A DNA stretch of 62,636 nt. Source: Lysobacteraceae bacterium NML91-0213. Lineage in GTDB: Bacteria > Pseudomonadota > Gammaproteobacteria > Xanthomonadales > Xanthomonadaceae. The notes under the pieces were generated by a model. That model was not told the DNA's origin. It worked only from the letters and a program-made list of their open reading frames with translations, and ran no database searches. Location of the stretch: positions 31,417-94,052 of the forward strand of contig NWQL01000001.1 of the NCBI GenBank assembly GCA_002798175.1, in the 5' to 3' direction. Both the position numbers and the translations under genes were made by a program. Positions within the stretch are counted from its first letter, which is position 1. Each line of letters starts with the position of its first letter. Shown here one piece after another: positions 12,613 to 20,694 of this stretch.

Positions 12613-13149
12613 ATGCATTGCCCGTTCTGCCAGCACACCGACACCCGCGTGATCGATTCGCGGGTGTCGGAGGACGGCGCGACGATCCGCCGCCGTCGCG
12701 AGTGCGAGGCCTGCGGCCAGCGCTGCTCCACGCTGGAGACCATCGAGCTCAAGCTGCCGGCGATCATCAAGTCCGATGGCCGGCGCGAGCAGTTCGACGC
12801 CAGGAAACTGCGCATCGGCTTCGACCGGGCACTGCAGAAGCGGCCGGTGTCGGAGGAACGCATCGAGGCCGCGGTGCGCGCGGTGGTGCACGCGGTGCGC
12901 ATGAGCGGTGAGCGCGAGTTGCCGTCGATCCAGGTCGGCGGCTTCGTGATGGACGAGCTGCGCAAGCTCGACCATGTGGGCTACGTGCGCTTTGCGTCGG
13001 TGTACCGCTCGTTCCAGGATGTCGCCGATTTCCGCGAGGAACTCGACCGTCTCGAGCGCGAGCAGCCGGCCGAGGCGCAGCTGCCGCTGCTGGCCGGCGA
13101 CGTGGTCGCCTTCGACAAGGGTGGCAAGGGCAAGGGTCGCAAGCGGTGA
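12613..13149 (+). CDS. nrdR: Transcriptional repressor NrdR
   Basis: Zinc-ribbon/ATP-cone repressor of ribonucleotide reductase operons. Cys3, Cys6, Cys31 and Cys34 form the zinc ribbon (MHCPFC and CEAC), followed by the ATP-cone starting at about residue 49 ([24 protein letters not shown]). The 178-residue length is slightly longer than the usual 150-160 because of a basic C-terminal tail ending GGKGKGRKR. Its stop overlaps the GTG of the next small gene (GTGA). No reductase genes are in the window. Confidence 0.96.
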   Translation: MHCPFCQHTDTRVIDSRVSEDGATIRRRRECEACGQRCSTLETIELKLPAIIKSDGRREQFDARKLRIGFDRALQKRPVSEERIEAAVRAVVHAVRMSGERELPSIQVGGFVMDELRKLDHVGYVRFASVYRSFQDVADFREELDRLEREQPAEAQLPLLAGDVVAFDKGGKGKGRKR

Positions 13150-13496
13150 GGCGTGGCGCGGCGGTCACGGATGGCGCGGTGCCGGGACTGGTGAAGGCGC
13201 TGGTCGCGTCGCTGCCCGGTGCGCTGCTGCCCTGGTTGCTGGATCGCACGCTGGTGCCGGTGTTCATGCAGGCCGACGCCGGCGTGCCGGCATTGTCCGC
13301 GGCGTGGGCACGGCTGTATCCGCTGGCCTTCGCATGGCCGCTGCTGGTGGCCGGGATCTGGTGGCTGCTGCGCCGGCATCCGCTGCGCGACCGCCTGGCC
13401 GCGGGCATCGCCTGGGGCGGCTCGCTGCTGATCGATGCGGTGAGCATCGTCGCGGTGTTCCTGCTGGTGCTGGCGCTGCCGGCCTCGATCGCCTGA
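13146..13496 (+). CDS. Small hypothetical membrane protein
   Basis: I do not recognise a family. The 116-residue product has probably three membrane segments (around residues 22-38, 56-74 and 88-112, the last [25 protein letters not shown]) with short basic loops ([11 protein letters not shown]). It starts with GTG overlapping the nrdR stop and lies 46 bp before ribD, so it is probably carried on the nrdR-rib transcript. A small membrane protein between nrdR and ribD could be lineage-specific. Confidence 0.6.
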   Translation: MRRGAAVTDGAVPGLVKALVASLPGALLPWLLDRTLVPVFMQADAGVPALSAAWARLYPLAFAWPLLVAGIWWLLRRHPLRDRLAAGIAWGGSLLIDAVSIVAVFLLVLALPASIA

Positions 13497-13542
13497 GGCG
13501 TCCGCGGCGGGTCTCGCCGCCCATCCTTTTCCCGGAGCGACG

Positions 13543-14643
13543 ATGACCGCGAACACGTTCACCGCAATCGACCACGCGATGATGGCGCACGCGCTGCGCC
13601 TGGCCGAACGCGGTGCGTACACCACGAAGCCCAACCCGATGGTCGGCTGCGTGGTTGCGCAGGGCGACGAGGTCGTCGGCGAAGGCTTCCATGCCCGCAG
13701 GGGCGGGCCGCATGCCGAGGTCGAGGCACTGGCCGCGGCTGGCGAGCGTGCCCGCGGCGCCACCGCCTACGTCACGCTCGAACCCTGCGCGCATACCGGC
13801 AGCACGCCGCCGTGCGTGGACGCGTTGCTCGCGGCCGGCGTGTCGAAGGTCGTCGCGGCGATGCGCGACCCCTTCCCGCAGGTCGACGGTCGCGGGTTCG
13901 AGCGCCTGCGCGCGGCCGGGGTGGAGGTGGCCTCGGGGCTTCTGGAGGCGCAGGCGCGCCAGCTCAACCGCGGCTTCCTGTCGCGGGTGGAGCGCGGCCG
14001 CCCGTGGGTGCGGGTGAAACTCGCGATGAGCCTGGACGGGCGCACCGCCGCCGCCGATGGCGATTCGAAATGGATCAGCGGCGAGGCGTCGCGCCGCGAC
14101 GTGCACCAGTGGCGTGCCCGCGCCGGGGCGATCCTGACCGCCAGCGGCACCGTGCTGGCCGACGACCCGGCGCTGACCGTGCGCTTCGATGACGACACGC
14201 CGTTCGTGCCGCCGCTGCGGGTGGTGCTCGATGCCGGGCTCGCCACCACCCACCGCGGCCGCATCCGCGAGGGCGATGCGCCCACGCTCTACCTGCACGC
14301 ACCGGACGCGCGGCCGCCGCGCGACCTCGACATCGCCCGCGCCGCCGTGCCCACCCGCGATGGTCGCCTCGACCTGCATGCGGTGATGGCAACGCTTGGC
14401 GGGCTGCAGATCAACGAGGTCCACGTCGAGGCCGGCGCCTCGCTGTGTGGCGGCCTGCTCAGGGCGGGCCTGGTGGACGAGATCGTGCTGTATGTCGCGC
14501 CGGTGCTGCTGGGCGAGGACGCGCGCCCGCTGTTCGACGGACTGGACCTGCACACCATGGCGGAACGCATCGGGATGGAAACAACCGAGACCCGCCAGGT
14601 GGGCCTCGACCTGCGGCTGATCCTGCGCCCGCGCGCGGGTTGA
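13543..14643 (+). CDS. ribD: Bifunctional riboflavin deaminase/reductase RibD
   Basis: Carries out deamination of the pyrimidine product of GTP cyclohydrolase II and then reduction of its ribosyl side chain. The N-terminal deaminase domain (residues 1-145) has the zinc site HAEVEAL (His57) and EPCAHTGSTPPC (Cys82, Cys91). The C-terminal reductase domain (about 150-366) begins RPWVRVKLAMSLDGRTAAADG and includes KWISGEASRRDVHQWRA. First gene of the riboflavin operon; the FMN riboswitch lies downstream of it, so ribD may be outside direct riboswitch control. Confidence 0.95.
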   Translation: MTANTFTAIDHAMMAHALRLAERGAYTTKPNPMVGCVVAQGDEVVGEGFHARRGGPHAEVEALAAAGERARGATAYVTLEPCAHTGSTPPCVDALLAAGVSKVVAAMRDPFPQVDGRGFERLRAAGVEVASGLLEAQARQLNRGFLSRVERGRPWVRVKLAMSLDGRTAAADGDSKWISGEASRRDVHQWRARAGAILTASGTVLADDPALTVRFDDDTPFVPPLRVVLDAGLATTHRGRIREGDAPTLYLHAPDARPPRDLDIARAAVPTRDGRLDLHAVMATLGGLQINEVHVEAGASLCGGLLRAGLVDEIVLYVAPVLLGEDARPLFDGLDLHTMAERIGMETTETRQVGLDLRLILRPRAG

Positions 14644-14701
14644 GCGCGCTGCCGGCGGGACACTGCGTCTGCCCCGCTCCCGGGGCCGGGTGGGGGGGCG
14701 G

Positions 14702-14710
14702 TGCTAGAAT
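14702..14710 (+). promoter_or_regulatory. Extended -10 promoter for the riboswitch-ribE transcript
   Basis: TGcTAGAAT, an extended -10 (TG at 14702-14703, TAGAAT at 14705-14710), about 40 bp before the start of the FMN riboswitch. The -35 region is GC-rich with no clear TTGACA. Position implies transcription starting near 14717 and reading the whole aptamer. Confidence 0.5.
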
Positions 14711-14748
14711 CCCGCGCTGCCGGCCACGCCGGCATTCCCACAACCAGG

Positions 14749-14910
14749 CGTCTTCAGGGCGGGGTGCGATTCCCCACCGGCGGTAGGTGCCAGCAACGGC
14801 ACGAGCCCGCGAGCGCTCCGGCGGACCATGCCATCGGCATTGCCCGCGGGAGGTCAGCAGATCCGGTCCGATGCCGGAGCCGACGGTTACAGTCCGGATG
14901 GAAGAAGACG
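14749..14910 (+). ncRNA. FMN riboswitch (RFN element)
   Basis: Flavin mononucleotide-sensing leader. All conserved blocks are visible in order: tcttcagggcgggg, cgattccccaccggcggtagg, the variable helix, agcccgcgagcg, ggtcagcagatccggt, gccgacggttacagtc, and ggatggaagaaga. P1 is formed by cgtcttc (14749-14755) with gaagacg (14904-14910). It controls the genes downstream of ribD (ribE, ribBX, ribH and beyond). The expression platform appears translational; see the separate hairpin entry. Confidence 0.97.
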
Positions 14911-14952
14911 GGTTTTCGCGGCGACTCGCCGCGCGTCCGTCGTGTCCGCAGA

Positions 14953-14971
14953 CGTCTTCCGAGCGGAAGAC
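14953..14971 (+). promoter_or_regulatory. Start-masking hairpin of the FMN riboswitch
   Basis: gtcttcc (14954-14960), a 4-nt loop, then ggaagac (14965-14971) form a perfect 7-bp stem whose 3' arm holds the GGA of the ribE ribosome-binding site, 7 bp before the ATG at 14978. The 5' arm with its preceding base (cgtcttcc, 14953-14960) repeats the 5' strand of riboswitch P1. It could therefore pair instead with 14904-14910 when P1 is open, exposing the ribosome site. Mechanism is inferred from complementarity only. Confidence 0.65.
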
Positions 14972-14977
14972 AGCAGC

Positions 14978-15598
14978 ATGTTCACTGGAATCATCACCGG
15001 CGTCGGCCGGATTGCCGCACGCGAGCACCGTGGCGGCGACCTGCGCCTGACCGTGGCCACCGGCAGCCTGCCATTCGACGCGCCGCAGCCGGGCGAGAGC
15101 ATCGCCGTCAACGGCGTGTGCCTGACCGTCGTTGCGTTCGATGCCGCCAGCTTCCAGGCCGATGTCTCCACCGAAACCCTGGCCCTGACCACGCTGGGCA
15201 GCCTGCGCGACGGTGCGCCGGTCAACCTCGAACGCGCCCTGCGTGCCAGCGACCGTCTCGGCGGGCATCTGGTGAGCGGCCATGTCGACGGGCTGGGGCG
15301 GGTGGCATCGATCACCGATGACGCGCGCGCGCAGCGCTGGCGCTTCGGGGCGCCGGCGTCGCTGCTGCGCTATATCGCGAAGAAGGGCTCGATCTGCGTG
15401 GACGGGGTGAGCCTGACGGTCAACGCCGTCGATGCGGACGGCTTCGAGGTGGCGCTGGTGCCGCATACCGTCGCCAACACCGCGTTCGCCACCACCGGCG
15501 TGGGCGCGGCGGTCAACCTCGAGGTCGACCTCGTCGCGCGCTATGTCGAGCGCCTGCTTGCCGACCGCGGCCCGGCCGCGTTTCCCTCCGCTTCCTGA
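14978..15598 (+). CDS. ribE: Riboflavin synthase, alpha chain
   Basis: Dismutates two 6,7-dimethyl-8-ribityllumazine molecules to riboflavin. The 206-residue protein has two lumazine-binding barrel repeats: residues 1-97 starting MFTGIITGVGRI and 98-195 starting HLVSGHVDGLGRV. Conserved pieces include IAVNGVCLTVV and ICVDGVSLTVN. The ATG chosen gives the invariant MFTGI start; longer forms would run into the riboswitch. It sits 8 bp before ribBX. Also called ribC in some nomenclatures. Confidence 0.96.
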   Translation: MFTGIITGVGRIAAREHRGGDLRLTVATGSLPFDAPQPGESIAVNGVCLTVVAFDAASFQADVSTETLALTTLGSLRDGAPVNLERALRASDRLGGHLVSGHVDGLGRVASITDDARAQRWRFGAPASLLRYIAKKGSICVDGVSLTVNAVDADGFEVALVPHTVANTAFATTGVGAAVNLEVDLVARYVERLLADRGPAAFPSAS

Positions 15599-15606
15599 CG
15601 GCTGCC

Positions 15607-16743
15607 ATGTCCTTCGCCCCCATTCCCGAACTGATAGAAGAAATCCGCGCCGGCCGCATGGTCGTCATCGTCGACGACGAGGACCGCGAGAACGAGGGCG
15701 ACCTCGTGATGGCCGCGGAGCTGGTCAAGGCCTCCGACATCAATTTCATGGTCACACACGGTCGCGGCCTGGTGTGCCTGTCGATCTCGCAGCCGCGCAG
15801 CCGCCAGCTGGGCCTGGAGCCGATGGTCCAGTCCAACACCGCGCAGTTCGCCACCAACTTCACCGTCAGCATCGAAGCCGCCGAAGGCGTCACCACCGGC
15901 ATCTCCGCTGCCGACCGCGCGCATACCATCCGCACCGCGGTGCGCCCCGATGCAAAGCCGAGTGACCTCAGCCGGCCCGGCCATATCTTCCCGCTGATCG
16001 CCCAGCCCGGCGGCGTGCTGACCCGCGCCGGCCACACCGAGGCCACCGCCGATCTCGCCGAACTGGCGGGCCTCGAGCCGGCCGGCGTGCTGGTGGAGAT
16101 CCTCAACGCCGATGGCACCATGGCGCGCCGCCCGGAGCTCGAGGTGTTCGCGCGCGAGCACGGGCTCAAGATCGGCTCGATCGCCGACCTGATCGCCTAC
16201 CGGCTTGCCACCGAGCACACCGTCGAGCGCGTCGACGAGCGCGAGGTCGACACCGATGCCGGCCCGTTCCGGCTGGCGACCTACCGCGACCGCATCGCCC
16301 ACGAGCTGCATTTCGCGCTGGTGCGCGGCACGCCGTCGGCGGAACGGCCGGCGCTGGTGCGCGTGCACGTGGAGAACCCGCTGTCGGACCTGCTGCGCTG
16401 GCGGCGCGAGGACTTCGGCGTTGCCACCACCGACGCGCTGCGCGCGATCGCCGATGCCGGCGAGGGCGTGCTGGTGGTGCTGTCGTCGCCGCGCGATTCC
16501 GATGCCCTGCTGTCGCGCGTGCGCTCGCAACCGGAGCTTGCGATGGCGGGCAAGGGCAAGGATGTCGGCCAGTGGCGCCGCAACGGTGCGGGTGCGCAGA
16601 TCCTCGCCGACCTCGGCCTGCGCCGGCTGCGCGTGCTGGGCACGCCGCGTCGGCAGGTCGGCCTGTCCGGCTTCGGCCTGGAGGTGGTGGAGACCATCGA
16701 GCCGGCCGCGTTGTCCACCGGCGCCGCCACCCCCGCGGGTTAA
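15607..16743 (+). CDS. ribBA: DHBP synthase with degenerate RibA domain (RibBX type)
   Basis: The N-terminal domain (residues 1-205) is 3,4-dihydroxy-2-butanone 4-phosphate synthase, with DDEDRENEGDLVMAAE at the metal site, HGRGLVCLSI, ISAADRAHTIRTAV, GHIFPL, RAGHTEATADLAELAGL and GVLVEILN. The C-terminal domain (about 206-378) aligns in position with GTP cyclohydrolase II. It lacks the three zinc cysteines and the GSLRCDCG-type segment (VENPLSDLLRWRREDFG is found there instead). It matches the RibBX form known in Proteobacteria, so it should supply only the four-carbon branch. A true RibA must be encoded elsewhere. Confidence 0.92.
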   Translation: MSFAPIPELIEEIRAGRMVVIVDDEDRENEGDLVMAAELVKASDINFMVTHGRGLVCLSISQPRSRQLGLEPMVQSNTAQFATNFTVSIEAAEGVTTGISAADRAHTIRTAVRPDAKPSDLSRPGHIFPLIAQPGGVLTRAGHTEATADLAELAGLEPAGVLVEILNADGTMARRPELEVFAREHGLKIGSIADLIAYRLATEHTVERVDEREVDTDAGPFRLATYRDRIAHELHFALVRGTPSAERPALVRVHVENPLSDLLRWRREDFGVATTDALRAIADAGEGVLVVLSSPRDSDALLSRVRSQPELAMAGKGKDVGQWRRNGAGAQILADLGLRRLRVLGTPRRQVGLSGFGLEVVETIEPAALSTGAATPAG

Positions 16744-16773
16744 ACTGCGCGCCTTCCCCGGAGTCATCCCCGC

Positions 16774-17241
16774 ATGAGTCATTACGAGGGCGACCTGCGC
16801 CCCGCACAGGGCGCGCGTTTCGCCATCATCGCCAGCCGCTGGAACCCGCGCATCACCGACACCCTGGTGGCCGGTGCGCGCAGGGTGTTCGCCGACAACG
16901 GCGTACCCGAGGATGCGGTCGACGTGGTCCGCGTGCCCGGCGCCTGGGAGATTCCCGTGGCCGCCGCGCGCGTGGCCTCGATGCGCAGCCACGTCGCGCT
17001 GCTGGCGCTGGGCTGCGTGATCCGCGGCGATACCCGCCACTTCGAGCATGTCGCCGACTACTGCGCGGAAGCCCTGATGCAGCTGCAGCTGGAGTTCGGC
17101 GTGCCGGTGACCAATGGCGTGCTGGCGGTCGACGATGCCGACGATGCCGAGCGCCGCGCCGGTGGCAGCCATGGCAACAAGGGCGAGGAGTGCGCGCTGG
17201 TGGCGATCGAGATGAGTGACCTGATGGAGAAGCTGCCATGA
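16774..17241 (+). CDS. ribH: 6,7-dimethyl-8-ribityllumazine synthase
   Basis: Condenses the RibB product with the diaminouracil to make lumazine, the substrate of RibE. The 155-residue protein has the fold markers [18 protein letters not shown], the catalytic segment [20 protein letters not shown] (His pair) and [21 protein letters not shown], with [14 protein letters not shown] near the end. Family members form pentamers or icosahedral shells. Its stop overlaps the nusB start (ATGA), the conserved ribH-nusB linkage. Confidence 0.96.
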   Translation: MSHYEGDLRPAQGARFAIIASRWNPRITDTLVAGARRVFADNGVPEDAVDVVRVPGAWEIPVAAARVASMRSHVALLALGCVIRGDTRHFEHVADYCAEALMQLQLEFGVPVTNGVLAVDDADDAERRAGGSHGNKGEECALVAIEMSDLMEKLP

Positions 17242-17696
17242 CCCGCCCCCAGCGTTCCGGTATCGACCCGGTGCTGCGCACGCGCGCGCGCCGGCGTGCA
17301 TTGCAGGCGGTGTACGCCTGGCAGGTGAGCGGCGGCGAGGCCAATGCGGTGATCGCCCAGTTCGCCCACGAGCAGGCCAACGAAGTGGCCGACCTCGAGT
17401 ACTTCGAGGACCTGGTGCGTGGCGTGATCACCCACCGCCGTGCGCTCGACGAAGCGCTGCAGCCGTTCCTCGACCGCGGCATCGAGGAGGTCGACCAGAT
17501 CGAGCGGGCGATGCTGCGCATTGCCGGCTACGAGCTGCAGCACCGCATCGACGTGCCCTACCGGGTGGTCATCGACGAGGCGCTGAAGACCGTCAAGCGC
17601 TTCGGCTCCGAACACGGCCATACCTACGTCAACGGCGTGCTCGACCGTGCCGCCGCCGCCTGGCGTGCAACCGAGGTGCAGGCCCCGCGCGGTTGA
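17238..17696 (+). CDS. nusB: Transcription antitermination protein NusB
   Basis: All-helical RNA-binding factor that pairs with S10/NusE on boxA RNA in rRNA antitermination. The 152-residue protein has the N-terminal RNA-binding basic helix ([19 protein letters not shown]) and conserved C-terminal pieces [34 protein letters not shown] and [10 protein letters not shown]. It overlaps ribH and is followed 62 bp later by thiL, the usual gammaproteobacterial order. Confidence 0.95.
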   Translation: MTRPQRSGIDPVLRTRARRRALQAVYAWQVSGGEANAVIAQFAHEQANEVADLEYFEDLVRGVITHRRALDEALQPFLDRGIEEVDQIERAMLRIAGYELQHRIDVPYRVVIDEALKTVKRFGSEHGHTYVNGVLDRAAAAWRATEVQAPRG

Positions 17697-17758
17697 GCCG
17701 CGGCGGGTGGTGCGATGGACGCCGGCATCCGCATGCGGGTCATGGCGGTGACCCCGGC

Positions 17759-18715
17759 ATGAGCGGCGAGTTCGACCTGATCGCGCGCATCCGCGCACGC
17801 GCCGGCACCCGCGACGATGTCGTGCTTGGCATCGGCGACGACGCCGCGGTGCTGCAGCCGCCACCGGGCCGCCAACTGGTGGTGTGCACCGACACGCTCA
17901 ATGCGGGCGTGCACTTCCCCGACGACACTGCGCCTGCCGATATCGGCTGGAAGGCACTGGCGGTCAACCTGTCCGATCTCGCGGCGATGGGTGCGGTGCC
18001 CGCCTGGTGCACCTTGTCGCTCTCGCTGCCCGATGCCGACCCCGCGCGTGCGGACGCGCTGCTCGACGGCCTGCTGGAGCTGGCGGCGCAGCACGGCGTG
18101 GCGCTGGTGGGCGGCGACACCACCCGCGGCCCGATGTCGCTGTGCGTGACCGCGGTCGGCCATGTGGCACCGGGGGGCGCATTGCGGCGCGACGGTGCAC
18201 GCGCCGGCGACGAGCTCTGGGTCAGCGGCACGCTCGGCGACGCGGCCGCCGCGCTGCGCGGCTGGTCGCGCGGTGACCCGGTGCTGCCCGCACTGCGCAC
18301 GCGGCTGGACCGGCCGACGCCACGCGTCGCGCTGGGGCTTGCACTGTCGGGCCTGGCAACCGCCGCGATCGATATCTCGGATGGCCTGCTCGCCGACCTC
18401 GGGCATCTGCTCGCGGCAAGCAGGGTGGGTGCGGAAGTCGACGTCGATGCGTTGCCGGCATCGACCGCATTGCATGCGGCCTGTGCCGATGCGGAACTGC
18501 GCCGCGGCCTGCAGGCCGGTGGCGGCGACGATTACGAGCTCTGCTTCACCGCACCGCCCGCACTGCACGACGCGGTGCGTGCGGCGGCGGTGCGGGTTGG
18601 AATCCCGGTCACGCCGATCGGACGGATGCGGCCGGGCGGTGCGCTGCAGTGCCGGACCGCCAGCGGTGATCCGTGGACCGGCACGCGCGCCGGTTACGAG
18701 CACTTTGCGGAATAG
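17759..18715 (+). CDS. thiL: Thiamine-monophosphate kinase
   Basis: Phosphorylates thiamine monophosphate to thiamine diphosphate. The 318-residue protein is a PurM-like ATP enzyme: VLGIGDDAAVL and VCTDTLNAGVHF (metal/ATP residues), GWKALAVNLSDLAAMGA, LVGGDTTRGP, AAIDISDGLLADL and QAGGGDDYELCFT. The ATG giving MSGEFDLIARIRARAG was chosen because it matches the family start; an in-frame extension back to the nusB stop is less likely. Fits as the last gene of the riboswitch-nusB operon; pgpA, often next, is absent. Confidence 0.94.
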   Translation: MSGEFDLIARIRARAGTRDDVVLGIGDDAAVLQPPPGRQLVVCTDTLNAGVHFPDDTAPADIGWKALAVNLSDLAAMGAVPAWCTLSLSLPDADPARADALLDGLLELAAQHGVALVGGDTTRGPMSLCVTAVGHVAPGGALRRDGARAGDELWVSGTLGDAAAALRGWSRGDPVLPALRTRLDRPTPRVALGLALSGLATAAIDISDGLLADLGHLLAASRVGAEVDVDALPASTALHAACADAELRRGLQAGGGDDYELCFTAPPALHDAVRAAAVRVGIPVTPIGRMRPGGALQCRTASGDPWTGTRAGYEHFAE

Positions 18716-18752
18716 ATCGCGCCGGTGCTTCCCGGCGCCGGCTGGGCAACAA

Positions 18753-19937
18753 CTATCCCCCGGCCACCGCGCCCGCCATCCGCGCCAGTGCTTCGTCCAG
18801 CAATGGCCGTGGCATGGCGAAGTTGATCCGCACGAACCCTTCGCCACCGCGGCCGCAGTCCGCGCCATCGGTCAGCGCGACGCCGGCGGCGCGGAACCGC
18901 GGCGCATGTGGCCCCGGGCCCAGCGCGCGGCAGTCGAGCCACGCGAGGTAGGTGCCTTCGGGCTCGCGACAGCCGATGCCGGGCATCCATTCCTGCACGC
19001 GCTGCATCAGCAGCGCGCGGTTGCCGGCGATGTAGTCGAGCACCTCCGCCAGCCAGGTGCCGCCCTCGCGGTAGGCCACGGTGTTGGCGATCACCCCGAG
19101 CGTGGATGTCGCATGCCCGGCCAGCGGTTCCATCGCACGCCAGCGCCGCTGGTCATCGTCATTGGTGAGGATCAGCTGCGCGCACTTGAGTCCGGGGATG
19201 TTCCAGCCCTTGGACGCCGAGGTCGCGGTGATCGCCTGCGCCGCGGTTTCGGCGTTCACCGCTGCATACGGGACATGCCGGTGCGGCGCGAACACCAGCG
19301 GCGCGTGGATCTCGTCGCTGAACACCCGTGCTTCGTGGCGCGCCACGATCGCCGAAAGCCGCGCAAGTTCGTCGCGGGTGTATACGCGCCCCAGCGGGTT
19401 GTGCGGGTTGCACAACAGCAGCAGCCTGCCACCCTGCGCGAAGGCGGCGTCCAGGCCATCCTCGTCGAAGCGCCAGCCGCCGTCGGCATCCAGCATCGGC
19501 ACCTCGATCACCGGATGCCCGAGCATGTGCAACAGCGGCAGGAACGGCATGTAGCTCGGCGTCGGCAGCACTACCGTCGCGCCGGGCGGCAACAGGTGCC
19601 GAAGCACGAGCTCCAGCCCGGTGAGCACGTCGGGCAACGGATGGATGCGTGCCGGCTCGACGTTCCAGCCGTAGGTGGTCGCGTGCCACCCGGCGCAGGC
19701 TTCGGCGAGCGCGGTGGTCAGCGGCGTGGACAGGTAGCCGGTTCGGCCATCCGCGATCGCCGCGTGCAGGGCATCGGCGATCGGTGGCGCGATGCCGAAG
19801 TCCATCTCCGCGACGAATGCGCCGATGCAGTCCGGAAAGGCGCTCCATTTCAGCCCACCGGCGGCGCGCAGCTGGTCGTGGGTGAGGGCGTCGATGCGGC
19901 TGGCGAAGTCCACGGCGGTCCTCGGTGCGGCGGGCAT
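18753..19937 (-). CDS. patB: MalY/PatB-type pyridoxal-phosphate C-S lyase
   Basis: A 394-residue fold-type I aminotransferase-like enzyme of the cystathionine beta-lyase subgroup. Visible are the substrate-side AEMDFGIAPPIADAL, CNPHNPLGRVYTRDEL, the PLP-phosphate and pyridine-binding FSDEIHAPL, and SASKGWNIPGLKCAQL with the Schiff-base Lys243. Likely reaction: beta-elimination of cystathionine or other S-conjugated cysteines to pyruvate, ammonia and a thiol. Alternatively it may act as an aminotransferase with unknown substrate. It stands alone, convergent with thiL. Confidence 0.85.
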   Translation of the reverse strand: MPAAPRTAVDFASRIDALTHDQLRAAGGLKWSAFPDCIGAFVAEMDFGIAPPIADALHAAIADGRTGYLSTPLTTALAEACAGWHATTYGWNVEPARIHPLPDVLTGLELVLRHLLPPGATVVLPTPSYMPFLPLLHMLGHPVIEVPMLDADGGWRFDEDGLDAAFAQGGRLLLLCNPHNPLGRVYTRDELARLSAIVARHEARVFSDEIHAPLVFAPHRHVPYAAVNAETAAQAITATSASKGWNIPGLKCAQLILTNDDDQRRWRAMEPLAGHATSTLGVIANTVAYREGGTWLAEVLDYIAGNRALLMQRVQEWMPGIGCREPEGTYLAWLDCRALGPGPHAPRFRAAGVALTDGADCGRGGEGFVRINFAMPRPLLDEALARMAGAVAGG

Positions 19938-20169
19938 TGCAGTCTAGGGCGTGAGCCGGCCGGGGCGGTCTTCGCTCCTGATTACATCTGAGCCCGGGCG
20001 GATTGAACGCACACGGATGAACCGTCAGCTGACGGCCCATCAGCGAGCGGATTCGCAGGACCGCGCTGGATATCGTTCTGACGTTTCGCCGGGCTCGTCT
20101 TCCAGAATGCGGCAATGGGACAGATCCGGAGTGTCCGTGCGTTCCGTCCGCTTCGTTGTGATGCGCGCT

Positions 20170-20288
20170 GCCCGTCGCGCGCACCGGGGTGTGTGTTCCC
20201 CCGGCCGGAGTCCGCGTCCAGCTACCACGGCCGGCCGCCGGCCATCCATGGCCGGCTGGGAACACACACCCCGGTGCACGCGACGGGC
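20170..20288. repeat. 31-bp inverted repeat pair with 57-bp interior
   Basis: Arms 20170-20200 and 20258-20288 are reverse complements at 30 of 31 positions. Each includes the core caccggggtgtgtgttccc or its complement. The interior contains a second palindromic unit (20231-20257). As RNA or single-stranded DNA this would fold into a very long hairpin. Confidence 0.9.
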
Positions 20289-20454
20289 TCCGCCGTTCGA
20301 CGGCTTCGGAAATCCACAGCGTTGCAGCCGGAGCCGCCTGCATGCCACGCGACCCGCTCTTCGCCGTTGATCTTCGCCCAAGCGCGACGACAGGTCGGGC
20401 CCGCCGCGGACGCAGGGGGATGTCCAGAGCCGGCCATGGATGGCCGGCGGCCGG
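20231..20454. repeat. Perfect 27-bp inverted repeat pair built on ggccatccatggcc
   Basis: 20231-20257 and 20428-20454 are exact reverse complements over 27 bp. Each copy is itself palindromic around gccggccatccatggccggc, so each can fold locally as well as with the other. A related unit (gcccggcc-gtccat-ggccgggc) occurs at 40723-40744, after ftsZ. Confidence 0.9.
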
Positions 20455-20498
20455 ATGTGGGAGCAGGACGCGGAGATATCCGGCTGGGCATCCCCCTG
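20413..20498. repeat. Hairpin arms cagggggatg / catccccctg
   Basis: Perfect 10-bp inverted repeat (20413-20422 and 20489-20498) enclosing the right copy of the 27-bp palindromic unit. This gives a second hairpin-within-hairpin that mirrors the arrangement at 20170-20288. Confidence 0.8.
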
Positions 20499-20694
20499 TG
20501 GCCGTGGCGGGCTGCCGCGGACGCCCATGAGCGTCTTTCGACCGGGAGAGCCTCCTGCTGACAAGGCTCCGTCGGCGCGGAAGCGCAACCAGCGCGACGT
20601 GACGCATCGCCGCCGGGCCGGTTGCCCCCGCGGTGAACAAAGAAAGCTGCGCTAATGCCTAGCCCCCGCGAATCGGAAAACGCAACCGCGGCGC

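Larger units (their letters stand above)
19938..20694. other. Gene-free 757-bp block rich in inverted repeats
   Basis: No reading frame here has codon pattern or product resembling a protein. The block contains a perfect palindrome ccgtcagctgacgg (about 20022-20035) and the nested inverted repeats listed separately at 20170-20288, 20231-20454 and 20413-20498. It lies between the divergent-side start of patB and the permease stop; the patB promoter should be in its left part. No tRNA or other RNA family was recognised. Confidence 0.6.
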
